Below are positions 1 through 8,106 of a stretch of 26,117 nucleotides of DNA, in pieces (positions within the stretch are counted from its first letter, which is position 1; the number at the start of each line of letters is the position of its first letter). The notes under the pieces are model-generated. The model made no database searches, had not been told where the DNA came from, and saw only the letters and a program-made list of their open reading frames with translations. The position numbers and the translations under genes were made by a program. The DNA comes from CAYGZM01 sp964354365 (lineage in GTDB: Bacteria > Planctomycetota > Phycisphaerae > Sedimentisphaerales > Anaerobacaceae), in NCBI GenBank assembly GCA_964354365.1, contig CAYGZM010000046.1, positions 1 through 26,117 of the forward strand, in the 5' to 3' direction.

Positions 1-104
1 TACTTAGAAAAGAAAAAATCGTTTGTTGATTACCTGCAATTTTGCAGAACTCATAATAGTGACGTGAACAAGAAAAAGGTCAGAATTATTGGAGGTAAGC
101 AAGT

Positions 105-545
105 ATGGCAAGGCATTTGGCATATCTGGTTCTGGGGGCGATTCTCCTTACGGGCTGTGTGAATGTCCAGAAGGAGACCAAACTCATAACGAGCGACCAG
201 GCCTCACCGGCAGGGGCGACAAAAGTTACAAAGGAGCCTGCCCAGGTCCTGCGGCATGTTGTGCTGCTCAAGTTCAAGGACGGCACGACGGCGGAGCAGG
301 TAAGAGAGATTGTGAACGCTTTTTGTGCGCTGCCGAGCAAGGTCGATACGATACACGATTTTGAGTGGGGCACGGATATAAGCGTTGAGAATCTCTCGCA
401 GGGTTTTACGCACTGTTTTGTGGTGACGTTCAAGAGCGAGGCCGACCGGGCGAAGTACCTGCCTCATCCTGAGCACAAGGAGTTCGGCAGGATTCTGGGG
501 CCGCATTTGGATAAAGTCCTTGTTGTTGACTACTGGGCCAAATAG
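105..545 (+). CDS. Dabb (stress-responsive A/B barrel) domain lipoprotein
   Basis: A 146-residue protein. The N-terminus is a lipoprotein signal peptide with lipobox LTGC (Cys18), so the mature protein is probably membrane-anchored. Residues about 48-145 (from LRHVVLLKFKDGT to VVDYWAK) match the ferredoxin-like Dabb domain (stress responsive A/B barrel), which forms dimeric barrels; no specific reaction is known for most members. The start is fixed by GGAGGT at 91-96, eight bases before the ATG. It precedes rsmD by 84 bp on the same strand and may be co-transcribed. A pairing sequence (CTGCAA-TT-TTGCAG, 34-47) lies upstream. Family assignment is good; the substrate or role is unknown. Confidence 0.85.
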   Translation: MARHLAYLVLGAILLTGCVNVQKETKLITSDQASPAGATKVTKEPAQVLRHVVLLKFKDGTTAEQVREIVNAFCALPSKVDTIHDFEWGTDISVENLSQGFTHCFVVTFKSEADRAKYLPHPEHKEFGRILGPHLDKVLVVDYWAK

Positions 546-629
546 TGCGTCAACCGGCGGCGGATGATTTCTGTTCGCAGGCCTGACCTGCAATTGTGCA
601 AAAGTGTTAGTGGTTAGACAGAGTGCGCG

Positions 630-1208
630 ATGAGAATCATAGCAGGCAGGGACCGGGGGATGAAACTGCTGAGTCCCAAGACGCAGGATTCTCGGCCGAT
701 AACCGACCGGGTTAAAGAGTCGCTGTTCAGCGTGCTGTATAAATACGACTTGCCGGGTGAGGCGGTGGTGGGCGATTTGTTCTGCGGCGTGGGGTCTCTG
801 GGGCTGGAGGCATTGAGCAGGGGTGCGGAGTTCGTGACTTTCGTGGAGCAGGACCCAAAGATCATTGCGGTGCTGGAGAGGAACATAGACAAGGCGCGTT
901 TTGTTAAAGAGTCAAAGGTAGTGCGGGCGAATGCGTTCAAACTCGGCTCGCCGGTCGGTATGGACCTGCGGAAGCACAATATGGTTTTTGTTGACCCGCC
1001 CTATGCGCAGACGAGTGATGTCGGTGCAGGCTCGCGTTTGAGCGGACTGATGGATGTTCTGGGCGAGCAGGTGATCAGCGGTGGGATTGTAGTTGTGCGG
1101 ACGCACCAGAGCGTTTCGTTGCTTGACGAGTACGGGCGGTTCGGAGTTATCGAGCGTCGGCGGTGGGGGAGTATGGTGGTGACTATTTTACGAGAAAGGG
1201 ACGAATGA
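630..1208 (+). CDS. rsmD: 16S rRNA (guanine966-N2)-methyltransferase RsmD
   Basis: A 192-residue class I SAM-dependent methyltransferase. The N-terminus MRIIAGRDRG and the stretch RPITDRVKESLF are typical of RsmD. The SAM-binding motif I is DLFCGVGSLGLEALSRG (about residues 49-65), and the N6/N2-amine methyltransferase motif DPPY is at residues 122-125. Length matches the family (about 180-200). Known role of the family: methylation of G966 in 16S rRNA during 30S assembly in the cytoplasm. The stop codon overlaps the next start by four bases (ATGA, 1205-1208), so translation of the nucleotidyltransferase is probably coupled. The usual neighbour coaD is absent downstream. Confidence 0.93.
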   Translation: MRIIAGRDRGMKLLSPKTQDSRPITDRVKESLFSVLYKYDLPGEAVVGDLFCGVGSLGLEALSRGAEFVTFVEQDPKIIAVLERNIDKARFVKESKVVRANAFKLGSPVGMDLRKHNMVFVDPPYAQTSDVGAGSRLSGLMDVLGEQVISGGIVVVRTHQSVSLLDEYGRFGVIERRRWGSMVVTILRERDE

Positions 1209-2434
1209 CGAGCAGAGAAGCGGCTATCAAGGTTGTCAGGGTCCTGCGTCGCGACGGTTTCGAGGCGTTGCTGGCCGGAGGCTGCGTGCGTGATATGTTA
1301 CTTGGCCGGCGGGCCAGCGATTACGACGTTGCCACGGACGCCCGGCCGGAGGACGTGGTGGAGCTGTTCAGGCGGACGCTGAAGGTGGGGGCCAAGTTCG
1401 GCGTGGTGATAGTCCTGATCGAGGGGCAAAACGTGGAGGTCGCCACTTTCAGGACGGATGCGGACTATGCGGACGGGCGGCACCCAAAGGCGGTGAAGTT
1501 CGCCAGTGCTGCGGAAGATGCCAGTCGAAGGGATTTCACAATCAACGGGATGTTCTTCGATCCGGTCAAGGGAGAAGTGATTGATTACGTTGATGGGCAG
1601 GCGGACTTGAAACGGAAGATGGTGCGGACGATTGGCCGGCCGGAGGAGCGCTTTGCCGAGGACCATTTGCGGATGCTGCGGGCGGTGCGATTCTCGACGC
1701 AGCTTGGCTTTGCGATTGAGAAGGCCGCTTTCGCGGCGATTTGCGACAACGCCGCGGGGATAAAGAGGATAAGCGGCGAACGGATTGCGACGGAATTGGA
1801 GGGTATTCTTGGCGGCCCTAATCGGTCGGCGGGTGTTTCGATGCTGATTGAGAGCGGGCTGGCTGAGCAGATTTTCAGCGGCTTTGTGAAGTGGGAGGCG
1901 GACTTTGCAGTTGGCGTGCTGGATCAATTGCCGAAGAAGATCGGTTTTGCGCTGGGGCTGGCCGGTTTTTTTGCCGGGTGCGGGACGAGATTTGCACTTG
2001 AGAAACTGAATGTTCTGAGGCTGAGCAGAAAGCAGAGCAAGCACATAGAATTCCTGCTGAGCAACAGGGGCCGGCTGCTTGACGAGCAGATGCCATTGGC
2101 CCAACTGAAGAGCATCCTTGCGGAGCCGTATTTTGAGGACCTGTACGAGCTGCAGAAGGCGATTCAAAAGGCGAGGTACGGCGGCAGGAAGAGTATCGCT
2201 GCGCTGGTTGCGCTGAGCAAGAGGATAAAGGCGCTGGGTGACGTCGAGCTTCGGCCGGAGCCGCTGCTTAACGGTCACGATTTGATACGATTGGGGGCCG
2301 CACCCGGGCCCGCGCTGGGACAGTTGACTGAGGAGATGTACATTGCTCAGCTGGAAGGGGAGTTGCGGACAGCCAACCAGGCAGAGCAATGGGCGCAAAA
2401 GTGGCTGAAGAGGCACAAGATGACAGAGACGTGA
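1205..2434 (+). CDS. cca: CCA tRNA nucleotidyltransferase-type (class II polymerase beta-like) enzyme
   Basis: A 409-residue class II nucleotidyltransferase. Catalytic head: GGCVRD (25-30) followed by D39-Y-D41, the two metal-binding aspartates. RRDFTING is at 108-115 and the EDxxR motif E152-D-H-L-R156 follows, then LRAVRF and a helical neck/body. EDxxR is the motif D normally seen in CCA-adding enzymes, which favours repair of tRNA 3' ends over poly(A) addition. In some lineages related proteins add only CC or A, so the exact activity cannot be fixed from sequence. No HD domain was seen at the C-terminus. The start is ATG 1205, overlapping the rsmD stop; an in-frame ATG at 1163 lies inside rsmD and is less likely. 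Confidence 0.87.
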   Translation: MTSREAAIKVVRVLRRDGFEALLAGGCVRDMLLGRRASDYDVATDARPEDVVELFRRTLKVGAKFGVVIVLIEGQNVEVATFRTDADYADGRHPKAVKFASAAEDASRRDFTINGMFFDPVKGEVIDYVDGQADLKRKMVRTIGRPEERFAEDHLRMLRAVRFSTQLGFAIEKAAFAAICDNAAGIKRISGERIATELEGILGGPNRSAGVSMLIESGLAEQIFSGFVKWEADFAVGVLDQLPKKIGFALGLAGFFAGCGTRFALEKLNVLRLSRKQSKHIEFLLSNRGRLLDEQMPLAQLKSILAEPYFEDLYELQKAIQKARYGGRKSIAALVALSKRIKALGDVELRPEPLLNGHDLIRLGAAPGPALGQLTEEMYIAQLEGELRTANQAEQWAQKWLKRHKMTET

Positions 2435-2461
2435 CGACCAACACCTGTTGACGCAACCACA

Positions 2462-3625
2462 ATGAAGCCTTTCACTCTTTTGATCAAGCCATCCGGTTCG
2501 GACTGCAATATCGATTGCAGATATTGCTTTTACAAGGGTCGTCCGGCCCAGTTCGGGCGGGGCAGGCAGCGAATGAGCGAGGAGGTGCTCGAGAAGCTGG
2601 TCAGGGACTATATGCAGTTGGGTTTTGGGGTGGCGGGGTTCGCGTGGCAGGGCGGGGAGCCGACGCTGATGGGTGTGGATTTTTTCGAGAGGGCGGTGGA
2701 GTTGCAGAAGAGGTGCGGCAGGGCGGGTCAGCAGGTGAGCAATACGATGCAAACAAACGGGGTCCTGCTGGATGAGGAGTGGCGCCGTTTCTTGCATGAG
2801 AACAAGTTCCTGCTCGGCATAAGCGTCGATGGGCCGAAGGAATTTCACGACCGGTATCGTTTGGATCGTTCCGGGGCGGGGACATTCGAGCGGGTGATGC
2901 GAGGGATCGGGAACTGTAAGAGATATGGGGTCGAATTCAGTGCGCTTATCCTGCTGAATAATATAAACGTGGGGCAGCCGGAGAGGCTTTTTAATTTTGT
3001 GGTCGAGAATGGTCTGACGTATCTGCAGTTCATCCCATGTGTCGAAACGGATCCGGATACGGGCAACATTGCGGATTTTTCGATTACGCCGAGGCAGTAC
3101 GGAGATTTCTTGTGCAGGTTGTTCGATTTGTGGCGCGAGTACGGGCCGGAGAAGCTGAATATACGCGACTTCGATTCGCTCGTGACGTATTATGTGCTGG
3201 GCAACCATACGATTTGCACTTACAGCAAGCAGTGCGCGGGCTTTGTGGTTATCGAGCATAACGGCGATGCGTTTTGCTGCGAGTTTTTCGTGGAGCCGAA
3301 GTGGCGGCTTGGCAATATCTTGGAGACGCCGTTAGAGAAGCTGGCGGGCGACAGCAGGAAGCGGGCGTTCGCCAGGGACAAGCAGAGGCTTTGCAGTCAG
3401 TGTCTTGTGTGCAGGTATCTGGATGTCTGTCGCGGCGGCTGTATGAAGGACAGGGTCCGCGCGGGCGGCGGCGGGGGCGAGGGGCCGAGCTATTTCTGTG
3501 AGGCGTACAAGCAGTTCTTCGATTACACGACACCGAGATTTATGGAGATAGCGGCGGGTGTGAAGAGCGGATCGATCGGCAGGCGAACGCGTTCGGCGGA
3601 GAAAGTGAGACTTCGAATCGAATAG
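2462..3625 (+). CDS. Anaerobic sulfatase-maturating enzyme-like radical SAM/SPASM protein (copy 1, Glu at catalytic-base position)
   Basis: A 387-residue radical SAM enzyme. Cluster I motif C15-x3-C19-x2-C22 (SGSDCNIDCRYCFY) binds the SAM-ligating 4Fe-4S cluster, and GGEP is at 64-67. The C-terminal SPASM region carries C252, C258, C273, C311, C314, C317, C323, C327 and C346, spaced as for the two auxiliary clusters of anSMEs. The family oxidises a Cys or Ser in CxPSR/SxPxR sulfatase motifs to formylglycine without oxygen. Unlike copy 2, the residue after C273 is Glu274, where characterised anSMEs have the catalytic Asp (Asp277 in the Clostridium perfringens enzyme, by my alignment), and C272 replaces Pro. 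A Gly-rich loop (335-341) and a basic tail also differ. Starts 27 bp after cca with no clear ribosome binding site. Confidence 0.9.
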   Translation: MKPFTLLIKPSGSDCNIDCRYCFYKGRPAQFGRGRQRMSEEVLEKLVRDYMQLGFGVAGFAWQGGEPTLMGVDFFERAVELQKRCGRAGQQVSNTMQTNGVLLDEEWRRFLHENKFLLGISVDGPKEFHDRYRLDRSGAGTFERVMRGIGNCKRYGVEFSALILLNNINVGQPERLFNFVVENGLTYLQFIPCVETDPDTGNIADFSITPRQYGDFLCRLFDLWREYGPEKLNIRDFDSLVTYYVLGNHTICTYSKQCAGFVVIEHNGDAFCCEFFVEPKWRLGNILETPLEKLAGDSRKRAFARDKQRLCSQCLVCRYLDVCRGGCMKDRVRAGGGGGEGPSYFCEAYKQFFDYTTPRFMEIAAGVKSGSIGRRTRSAEKVRLRIE

Positions 3626-3716
3626 CAGCGGCGGACCGGTTCTTTCGACCGGACGATTGTGGCAATATGGGCCGATTCGTGGTATGTTGCGAGGCGAGAT
3701 GCTCAAACCAAGAATA

Positions 3717-3875
3717 CTCAAACTGACCGATTCGCCTTGTCATACCTGCGAAAGCAGGTATCCAGTAGTGTGGCGGTTGAGTGGATTCCCGCCTTCGCGG
3801 GAATGACACACTGTGCTATATTGCTGTTACATAAGGACTTATCGTGCCGTTTTCTTAAAAACTGGTCAGTTTGAG
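3717..3875. repeat. Nested palindromic element A (outer arms)
   Basis: A perfect 12-bp inverted repeat, CTCAAACTGACC at 3717-3728 and its complement GGTCAGTTTGAG at 3864-3875, encloses the inner repeat pair at 3738-3808. It lies in the 295-bp gap (3626-3920) between the two anSME genes, which holds no gene I can support. Confidence 0.75.
3738..3808. repeat. Inner repeat pair of palindromic element A
   Basis: Two short hairpin units face each other: one with CCTGCGAAAGCAGG (near 3745) and one with TTCCCGCCTTCGCGGGAA (near 3785). They are bounded by TGTCATACC (3738-3746) and GGAATGACA (3800-3808). The unit belongs to the widespread family resembling the neisserial dRS3 pattern (ATTCCC-N8-GGGAAT). 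Related cores occur at 5082-5151 and 22062-22127. Confidence 0.8.
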
Positions 3876-3920
3876 AAGAATAGATGATTAACGCTGTATG
3901 ATACAGGGGCCGGGAGCACA

Positions 3921-5054
3921 ATGCAGCCGTTTACATTGTTGATAAAGCCGTCGGGTTCGGACTGCAACGTCGATTGCAGGTATTGTTTTTATAAGTGCAG
4001 GCCGGCGGAGATTGGCCGGGGCCGACAGCGGATGAGCGAGGAGGTGCTGGAGAAGCTGGTCAAGGATTATATGCGACTGCGATTTGCGCTGGCGGGATTT
4101 GCGTGGCAGGGGGGCGAGCCGACGCTTATGGGCGTTGATTTCTATAAAAGGGCGGTGGAGCTGCAGAAGAAGTACGGTTTTGCCGGGCAGGAGGTGGGCA
4201 ACTCGCTGCAGACCAACGCAATTCTGCTCGACGAGAAGTGGTGCAGGTTCCTTCACCAGAGCAAGTTTCTCGTCGGGGTGAGCATCGACGGGCCTAAGGA
4301 GATGCACGATTACTATCGGCTGGACCATTCAGGAGCCGGGACGTTCGAGCGGGTGATGCGGGCGATCGAGAATTGTAAGGAGCACAAGGTCGAGTTCAAT
4401 ACGCTCACGCTGCTAAACGATGTGAACGTGAAGCACCCGGACGAGGTGTTCGATTTTTTGGTGGGGCTTGGGGTGAAGTTCCTGCAGTTCATTCCGTGCG
4501 TGGAGCTTGATATGGCCACGGGTCGAGTGACGGACTTCTCCGTTACGCCGGAGCAATATGCGGAATTCCAGTGCCGGTTATTTGATCGCTGGGTTGAGTA
4601 TGGGCCGGGCAATTTGAGCATCCGCGACTTTGATTCGATTCTATCTTACTATGTCGCCGGCGGGCAGACGATCTGCACGTTCGACAAACAGTGCAGTCAG
4701 TATATCGTTATTGAGCACGCCGGCGATGCTTACCCGTGCGACTTTTTTGTCGAGCCGAAGTGGCGGCTGGGCAGCATTCTCCAGACCCCGATAGAGAAAC
4801 TGGCGGCCGGCGCTTTGAAGCGCAAATTCGCGCGAAATAAGAAGAACCTCTGTAATAAGTGCTTTGTGTGCAGGCACTTGGCGGTTTGTCGCGGGGGCTG
4901 TATGAAGGACAGGGCCCCGTTTGACAAGGACAACTTCGGGCGGGAGAGCTATTACTGCGAGGCGTACAAGCACTTTTTCGATTACGCCGGGCCGAAGTTC
5001 ATGCAGATAGCGGCCGACATTAACGCCGGCCGAATTGTCAGAAACCTCGCTTAG
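3921..5054 (+). CDS. Anaerobic sulfatase-maturating enzyme (radical SAM/SPASM, copy 2)
   Basis: A 377-residue paralogue of the preceding anSME, colinear with it through residue 346. Radical SAM motif C15-x3-C19-x2-C22, GGEP at 64-67, and SPASM cysteines C252, C258, C273, C311, C314, C317, C323, C327 and C346 are all present. The residue after C273 is Asp274, the expected catalytic general base, so by sequence this is the orthodox copy. Expected role: cytoplasmic conversion of the active-site Cys or Ser of sulfatases to C-alpha-formylglycine. The only sulfatase in the window (19566-21155) is Cys-type and a plausible client. The start is supported by GGGAG at 3912-3916. Its TAG stop (5052-5054) lies within the left arm of palindromic element B. 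Confidence 0.92.
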   Translation: MQPFTLLIKPSGSDCNVDCRYCFYKCRPAEIGRGRQRMSEEVLEKLVKDYMRLRFALAGFAWQGGEPTLMGVDFYKRAVELQKKYGFAGQEVGNSLQTNAILLDEKWCRFLHQSKFLVGVSIDGPKEMHDYYRLDHSGAGTFERVMRAIENCKEHKVEFNTLTLLNDVNVKHPDEVFDFLVGLGVKFLQFIPCVELDMATGRVTDFSVTPEQYAEFQCRLFDRWVEYGPGNLSIRDFDSILSYYVAGGQTICTFDKQCSQYIVIEHAGDAYPCDFFVEPKWRLGSILQTPIEKLAAGALKRKFARNKKNLCNKCFVCRHLAVCRGGCMKDRAPFDKDNFGRESYYCEAYKHFFDYAGPKFMQIAADINAGRIVRNLA

Positions 5055-5183
5055 TACTCTGTCAAGGATGAATTTGTAAGTTGTCATTCCGCACTTGATG
5101 CGGAATCCAGGTCGTCAGAATCACTGGATTCCTGCTTTCGCAGGAATGACAACCGATAGCTTCAATCTTGACAGAGTACTTAG
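5051..5183. repeat. Nested palindromic element B
   Basis: Outer arms: AGTACTCTGTCAAG at 5053-5066 is perfectly complementary to 5167-5180, and pairing extends imperfectly to 5051-5069/5165-5183. Inside, 5082-5151 is bounded by TGTCATTCC and GGAATGACA and contains two hairpins (ATTCCGCA...TGCGGAAT and ATTCCTGCTTTCGCAGGAAT), of the same family as the cores of elements A and C. The left arm includes the stop codon of anSME copy 2. The element ends 41 bp before the next start. Confidence 0.85.
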
Positions 5184-5224
5184 CGCGTCTTGAAGGGTGT
5201 GGATGCATTGAAAGGACAAAGATT

Positions 5225-6181
5225 ATGGAACTGATGGGACGCAGGGGATTTTTGGTCGGGGCGGGCGGCGCTGTCGCGGGGCTCGGCCTGGCATCACGTT
5301 TGGCGGGGCAGGCCGGCGCGGAAAGTGCTGATTCGGGCGGACGCGCCCGGCGGGGCAACCCGATTGCCGTCTCGACGTATTCGTTCTGGCGTTTCAAGGA
5401 TGGGCTGAAACTGCCGATAGAGCAGTGCATTGACGAGGCTGCCGAGATGGGCTTCGACGGCGTGGAGATACTGCACATGCAGATGGAAAGCGAGAGCAAT
5501 GCTTATCTGCAGGGCTTGAAGCGCCGGGCGCTTATCAACGGGATCGACCTTTGCGGGATGTCAACGCATCAGAGGTTTGTCTCGCCGGACAAGGCCAAGC
5601 GGCAGGAGAACATCGACCTTACGCTCAAGAGCATCGACCTGGCGTACAAACTGGGCATTCCTATTATTCGCGTCAATACGGGCACGTGGGGCACAAGCGG
5701 CAGCTTCGATGAGCTGATGAAGAACCGCGGCATCGAGCCGGTGCTGCCCGGATACACCGAAGACGACGGATTCAAGTGGGTAATCGAGAGCATCCAGAAG
5801 TGTCTGCCTGCGGCGGAACAGTCCGGCGTGCTCCTGGGATTGGAGAACCACTGGGGCCTCGCGCGCACCCCAGAGGGGCTTCTCAGGATAGTCAATGCGG
5901 TCGATTCGCCGTGGCTGAGGGTGCTGCTGGATACGGGTAATTTTCTCGAAGACCCTTATGATAAGTTGGAGCAGTGCGCCCCTTATACCGCGTTTATGCA
6001 GGCCAAGACCTATTACGGCGGCGGGCTGTGGTACTCGCTCGACCTGGATTATCCGCGAATCGCACGGATTATGAAGAAACACAATTTCCGCGGCTGGGTC
6101 TCGCTCGAATTCGAGGGCAACGAAGACTACAAAACCGCCATACCCAAGAGCCTTGCGGTTCTGCGGTCGGCGTTTGGTTAG
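5225..6181 (+). CDS. Tat-exported sugar phosphate isomerase/epimerase-like TIM-barrel protein
   Basis: A 318-residue protein. MGRRGFLVGAGG near the N-terminus is a twin-arginine signal followed by an Ala/Gly-rich hydrophobic stretch, so export of a folded protein is expected. From about residue 45 it matches the xylose isomerase-like TIM barrel (AP endonuclease 2 superfamily): FDGVEILHMQ, VNTGTWG, LLGLENHWG (Glu near 207), VLLDTGNF (Asp near 236) and SLEFEG near the end provide the acidic metal ligands expected. Members isomerise or epimerise sugars, or act as keto-sugar lyases; the substrate here is unknown. The start at 5225 is chosen for AAAGGA at 5211-5216; a longer frame from 5168 begins inside repeat element B and is unlikely. 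Confidence 0.85.
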   Translation: MELMGRRGFLVGAGGAVAGLGLASRLAGQAGAESADSGGRARRGNPIAVSTYSFWRFKDGLKLPIEQCIDEAAEMGFDGVEILHMQMESESNAYLQGLKRRALINGIDLCGMSTHQRFVSPDKAKRQENIDLTLKSIDLAYKLGIPIIRVNTGTWGTSGSFDELMKNRGIEPVLPGYTEDDGFKWVIESIQKCLPAAEQSGVLLGLENHWGLARTPEGLLRIVNAVDSPWLRVLLDTGNFLEDPYDKLEQCAPYTAFMQAKTYYGGGLWYSLDLDYPRIARIMKKHNFRGWVSLEFEGNEDYKTAIPKSLAVLRSAFG

Positions 6182-6286
6182 TGACTGATGGAGGCAGATT
6201 TACACTGTTATTGTTTATTGGGATACATGCTATTGTTGCTGGACGTCTTTTGCCCATTCGTTGTGCAGCGTCGTAAGGCGTTCGAC

Positions 6287-7132
6287 TCAATAGTCTTTGA
6301 AGTCTTTCATCCAGAAGGGCCAGTTGGTTGAGTGGACTCCGCCGGCTTTCGTCCAGGGACCTGCGGTATTGAAAGAGCGATGCCATTTTAATGTCCACAG
6401 CTCTTTGATTCCCACGTTTCGAGCGGACCAGTCCATAAATAGACAGCCCAGTCCGCCCTCGTGCCGATCGACGCAGCAGCGATCCATTTCGTTTTGCCCA
6501 GGCCTGTCCGGAATCGGCACGCCATGCAGAAGCGGCGGCGGCTGGTCATCCGGTAGCGGCCAGAAGTCAACCCACCAGCTTCCGCAGAAGATGGGAACGG
6601 TGTTGGCATTCCGCACATTACAGGTGCGCCAGTAGAATGCCATGCCATATTTGGGGGGATTGCGGCCCCAAAGACCTGTTATGCCGGGGCGAGGGTTGCA
6701 GATCCAACCGTTCAAGCCGTAGCTGCCTATGTCGCCGTTGCTGTTGTACTTGCGGCCGGCGCGCCAGGCCGTGTGCGACCAATCGACTTCGCCGAGTGGG
6801 ACACCTTCCGCAGTTTTGGGCGCCTCAGGGCAGAGTCGCAGCCTGTCGTCCTTGTTGTGCGCCCGGAGCTTGTCCATCCACCAATAGCCGTTGCCGCTGC
6901 CCTCGCCGTTAAAGAACCAGCCGTTATTGTCGTTGACGAACATCTCAAAAATAGCGCCCCATTGGCGCAGGTTCGACAGGCAGACGGCCTCTTTGGCCCT
7001 TCTTCGGCCCGTGTTGCCGATTGCTCCGAGGTTGGCAACGAGAAAGGCTATGCAGGCAAGAGCCACGAGCAAGTCTCGCTTCGAACAACAGAATCCGCAC
7101 TTTGCTAATTGTCTGTTCGCCATTTGAGGCAT
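6287..7132 (-). CDS. Prepilin-like protein with H-X9-DW signature (paralogue 1 of 3)
   Basis: A 281-residue protein, last gene of a minus-strand operon. The N-terminus has one hydrophobic helix (KRDLLVALACIAFLVANLG) followed by the RRAKEAVCLSNLRQWG segment typical of planctomycete pseudopilin-like proteins. The usual F-T-L-I-E-L-L processing site is replaced by C-S-K-R-D-L-L. The C-terminal part has RHEGGLGCLFMDW, a His-X9-Asp signature with Trp instead of Gly, and ends WMKDFKDY. The centre (about residues 75-215) is diverged from the two paralogues. The start ATG at 7132 lies six bp after the upstream stop; a second ATG at 7123 is possible. Probable role: minor pseudopilin-like or envelope protein; function unknown. 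Confidence 0.8.
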   Translation of the reverse strand: MPQMANRQLAKCGFCCSKRDLLVALACIAFLVANLGAIGNTGRRRAKEAVCLSNLRQWGAIFEMFVNDNNGWFFNGEGSGNGYWWMDKLRAHNKDDRLRLCPEAPKTAEGVPLGEVDWSHTAWRAGRKYNSNGDIGSYGLNGWICNPRPGITGLWGRNPPKYGMAFYWRTCNVRNANTVPIFCGSWWVDFWPLPDDQPPPLLHGVPIPDRPGQNEMDRCCVDRHEGGLGCLFMDWSARNVGIKELWTLKWHRSFNTAGPWTKAGGVHSTNWPFWMKDFKDY

Positions 7133-8106
7133 CCGTTATCAGTAGTCCTTAAAATCCCTCATCCACTTCGGCCAGTACGTGGGTGTGACACCGCCAGCCT
7201 GGGTCCAGGGGCCATCGGTATTGAACTGGCGGTGCCATTTTACTTTCCATAATTCCTTTAGGCCGACCTTGCGAGCGGACCAGTCGGCGAACAGGATGTT
7301 GACCGCTCCATAGTGCCGATTGACACAAACCCGGTTCATTTCGGGGATTCCTGGTATCTGTTCCGGGCCTGGGCCGGATTCTGGAGGTGGGTCGGTATCG
7401 CGCGGCCAAGCGTTCAGCCACCACATGTCGGCAAAGACCGGCACATTGTCGGCGCGGCCGACATGTGGTGTATGCCAATAACGGGGATCAGCTTGGTGTG
7501 TCCGTGGGTCGAGTGTGTCCGAGTCAATTACCCACCCGTTGAGGCCGTAACTGCCGCTTTCTCCGTCACACTGCCAGGCCGTATGTGACCAGTCAAGAGG
7601 CGCTTCAAGCTCGCGTTGGATCACAGCCTCCGGGCAGAGCCACATTTTTTGATCGCTGCGGCAAGGGTACACGAGCGATCTCCAATACCTGTCACAAATG
7701 CAGCTTGTTTGCTCGCAGTGGTCGCCGAAGAACCAGCCGTTGTTGTCGTTGACGAACATCTCAAAAATAGCGCCCCATTGGCGGAGATTTGAGAGGCAGA
7801 CGGCTTCTTTCGCGCGTCTTCGGCCCGTGCTGCCGATTGCTCCGAGGTTGGCAACGAGAAAGGCTATGCACGCAAGAGCCACGAGCAAGTCTCGCTTCGA
7901 ACAACAGAATCCGCACTTTGCTAATTGTCTGTTCGCCATTTGAGGCATCCGTTATCAGTAGTCCTTAAAATCCCTCATCCACTTCGGCCAGTACGTGGGT
8001 GTGACACCGCCGGCTTGGGTCCACGGGCCGTCTGTATTGAACTGGCGGTGCCATTTCAGCTTCCATAGTTCCTTGAGGCCGACCTTTCTTGCCGACCAGT
8101 CCATAA
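6911..8106. repeat. Tandem direct repeat (period 816 bp) across pseudopilin-like gene junctions
   Basis: The stretch from about 6911 to 7290 is repeated, without length change, at about 7727 to 8106. Examples at an exact 816-bp offset are the junctions around 7121-7175 and 7937-7991, which look almost identical base for base. Each copy covers the 5' end of one gene and the 3' end of the gene upstream of it. Boundaries are approximate, judged by eye. Confidence 0.8.
7139..7948 (-). CDS. Prepilin-like protein with H-X9-DW signature (paralogue 2 of 3)
   Basis: A 269-residue paralogue of its neighbours. Its first roughly 55 residues are almost identical to those of paralogue 1 (KRDLLVALACIAFLVANLG, RRAKEAVCLSNLRQWG), and its last roughly 50 are almost identical to those of paralogue 3 (KWHRQFNTDGPWTQAGG, WMRDFKDY). 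The middle is unlike both. RHYGAVNILFADW is the H-X9-DW motif. It is separated by six bp from each neighbour, so translation is probably coupled within one transcript coming from 11055. As in the other two, Asp replaces the Glu5 of type IV prepilins. Function unknown; envelope location inferred from the N-terminal helix. Confidence 0.8.
   Translation of the reverse strand: MPQMANRQLAKCGFCCSKRDLLVALACIAFLVANLGAIGSTGRRRAKEAVCLSNLRQWGAIFEMFVNDNNGWFFGDHCEQTSCICDRYWRSLVYPCRSDQKMWLCPEAVIQRELEAPLDWSHTAWQCDGESGSYGLNGWVIDSDTLDPRTHQADPRYWHTPHVGRADNVPVFADMWWLNAWPRDTDPPPESGPGPEQIPGIPEMNRVCVNRHYGAVNILFADWSARKVGLKELWKVKWHRQFNTDGPWTQAGGVTPTYWPKWMRDFKDY

Noticed and set aside
26..57. Promoter TTGATT...CATAAT before the first gene
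   Set aside because: The spacer is about 20 bp and both hexamers are weak, so it was not listed as a feature.
1298..3259. 653-codon open frame on the minus strand
   Set aside because: It lies antisense to the nucleotidyltransferase and anSME genes, both of which have clear family motifs. Its translation is Arg/Pro/Gln-rich with no domain likeness, the usual mirror effect of GC-rich coding DNA.
3633..3654. Intrinsic terminator after anSME copy 1
   Set aside because: A short CCGGT/ACCGG stem exists but no T-run follows it.
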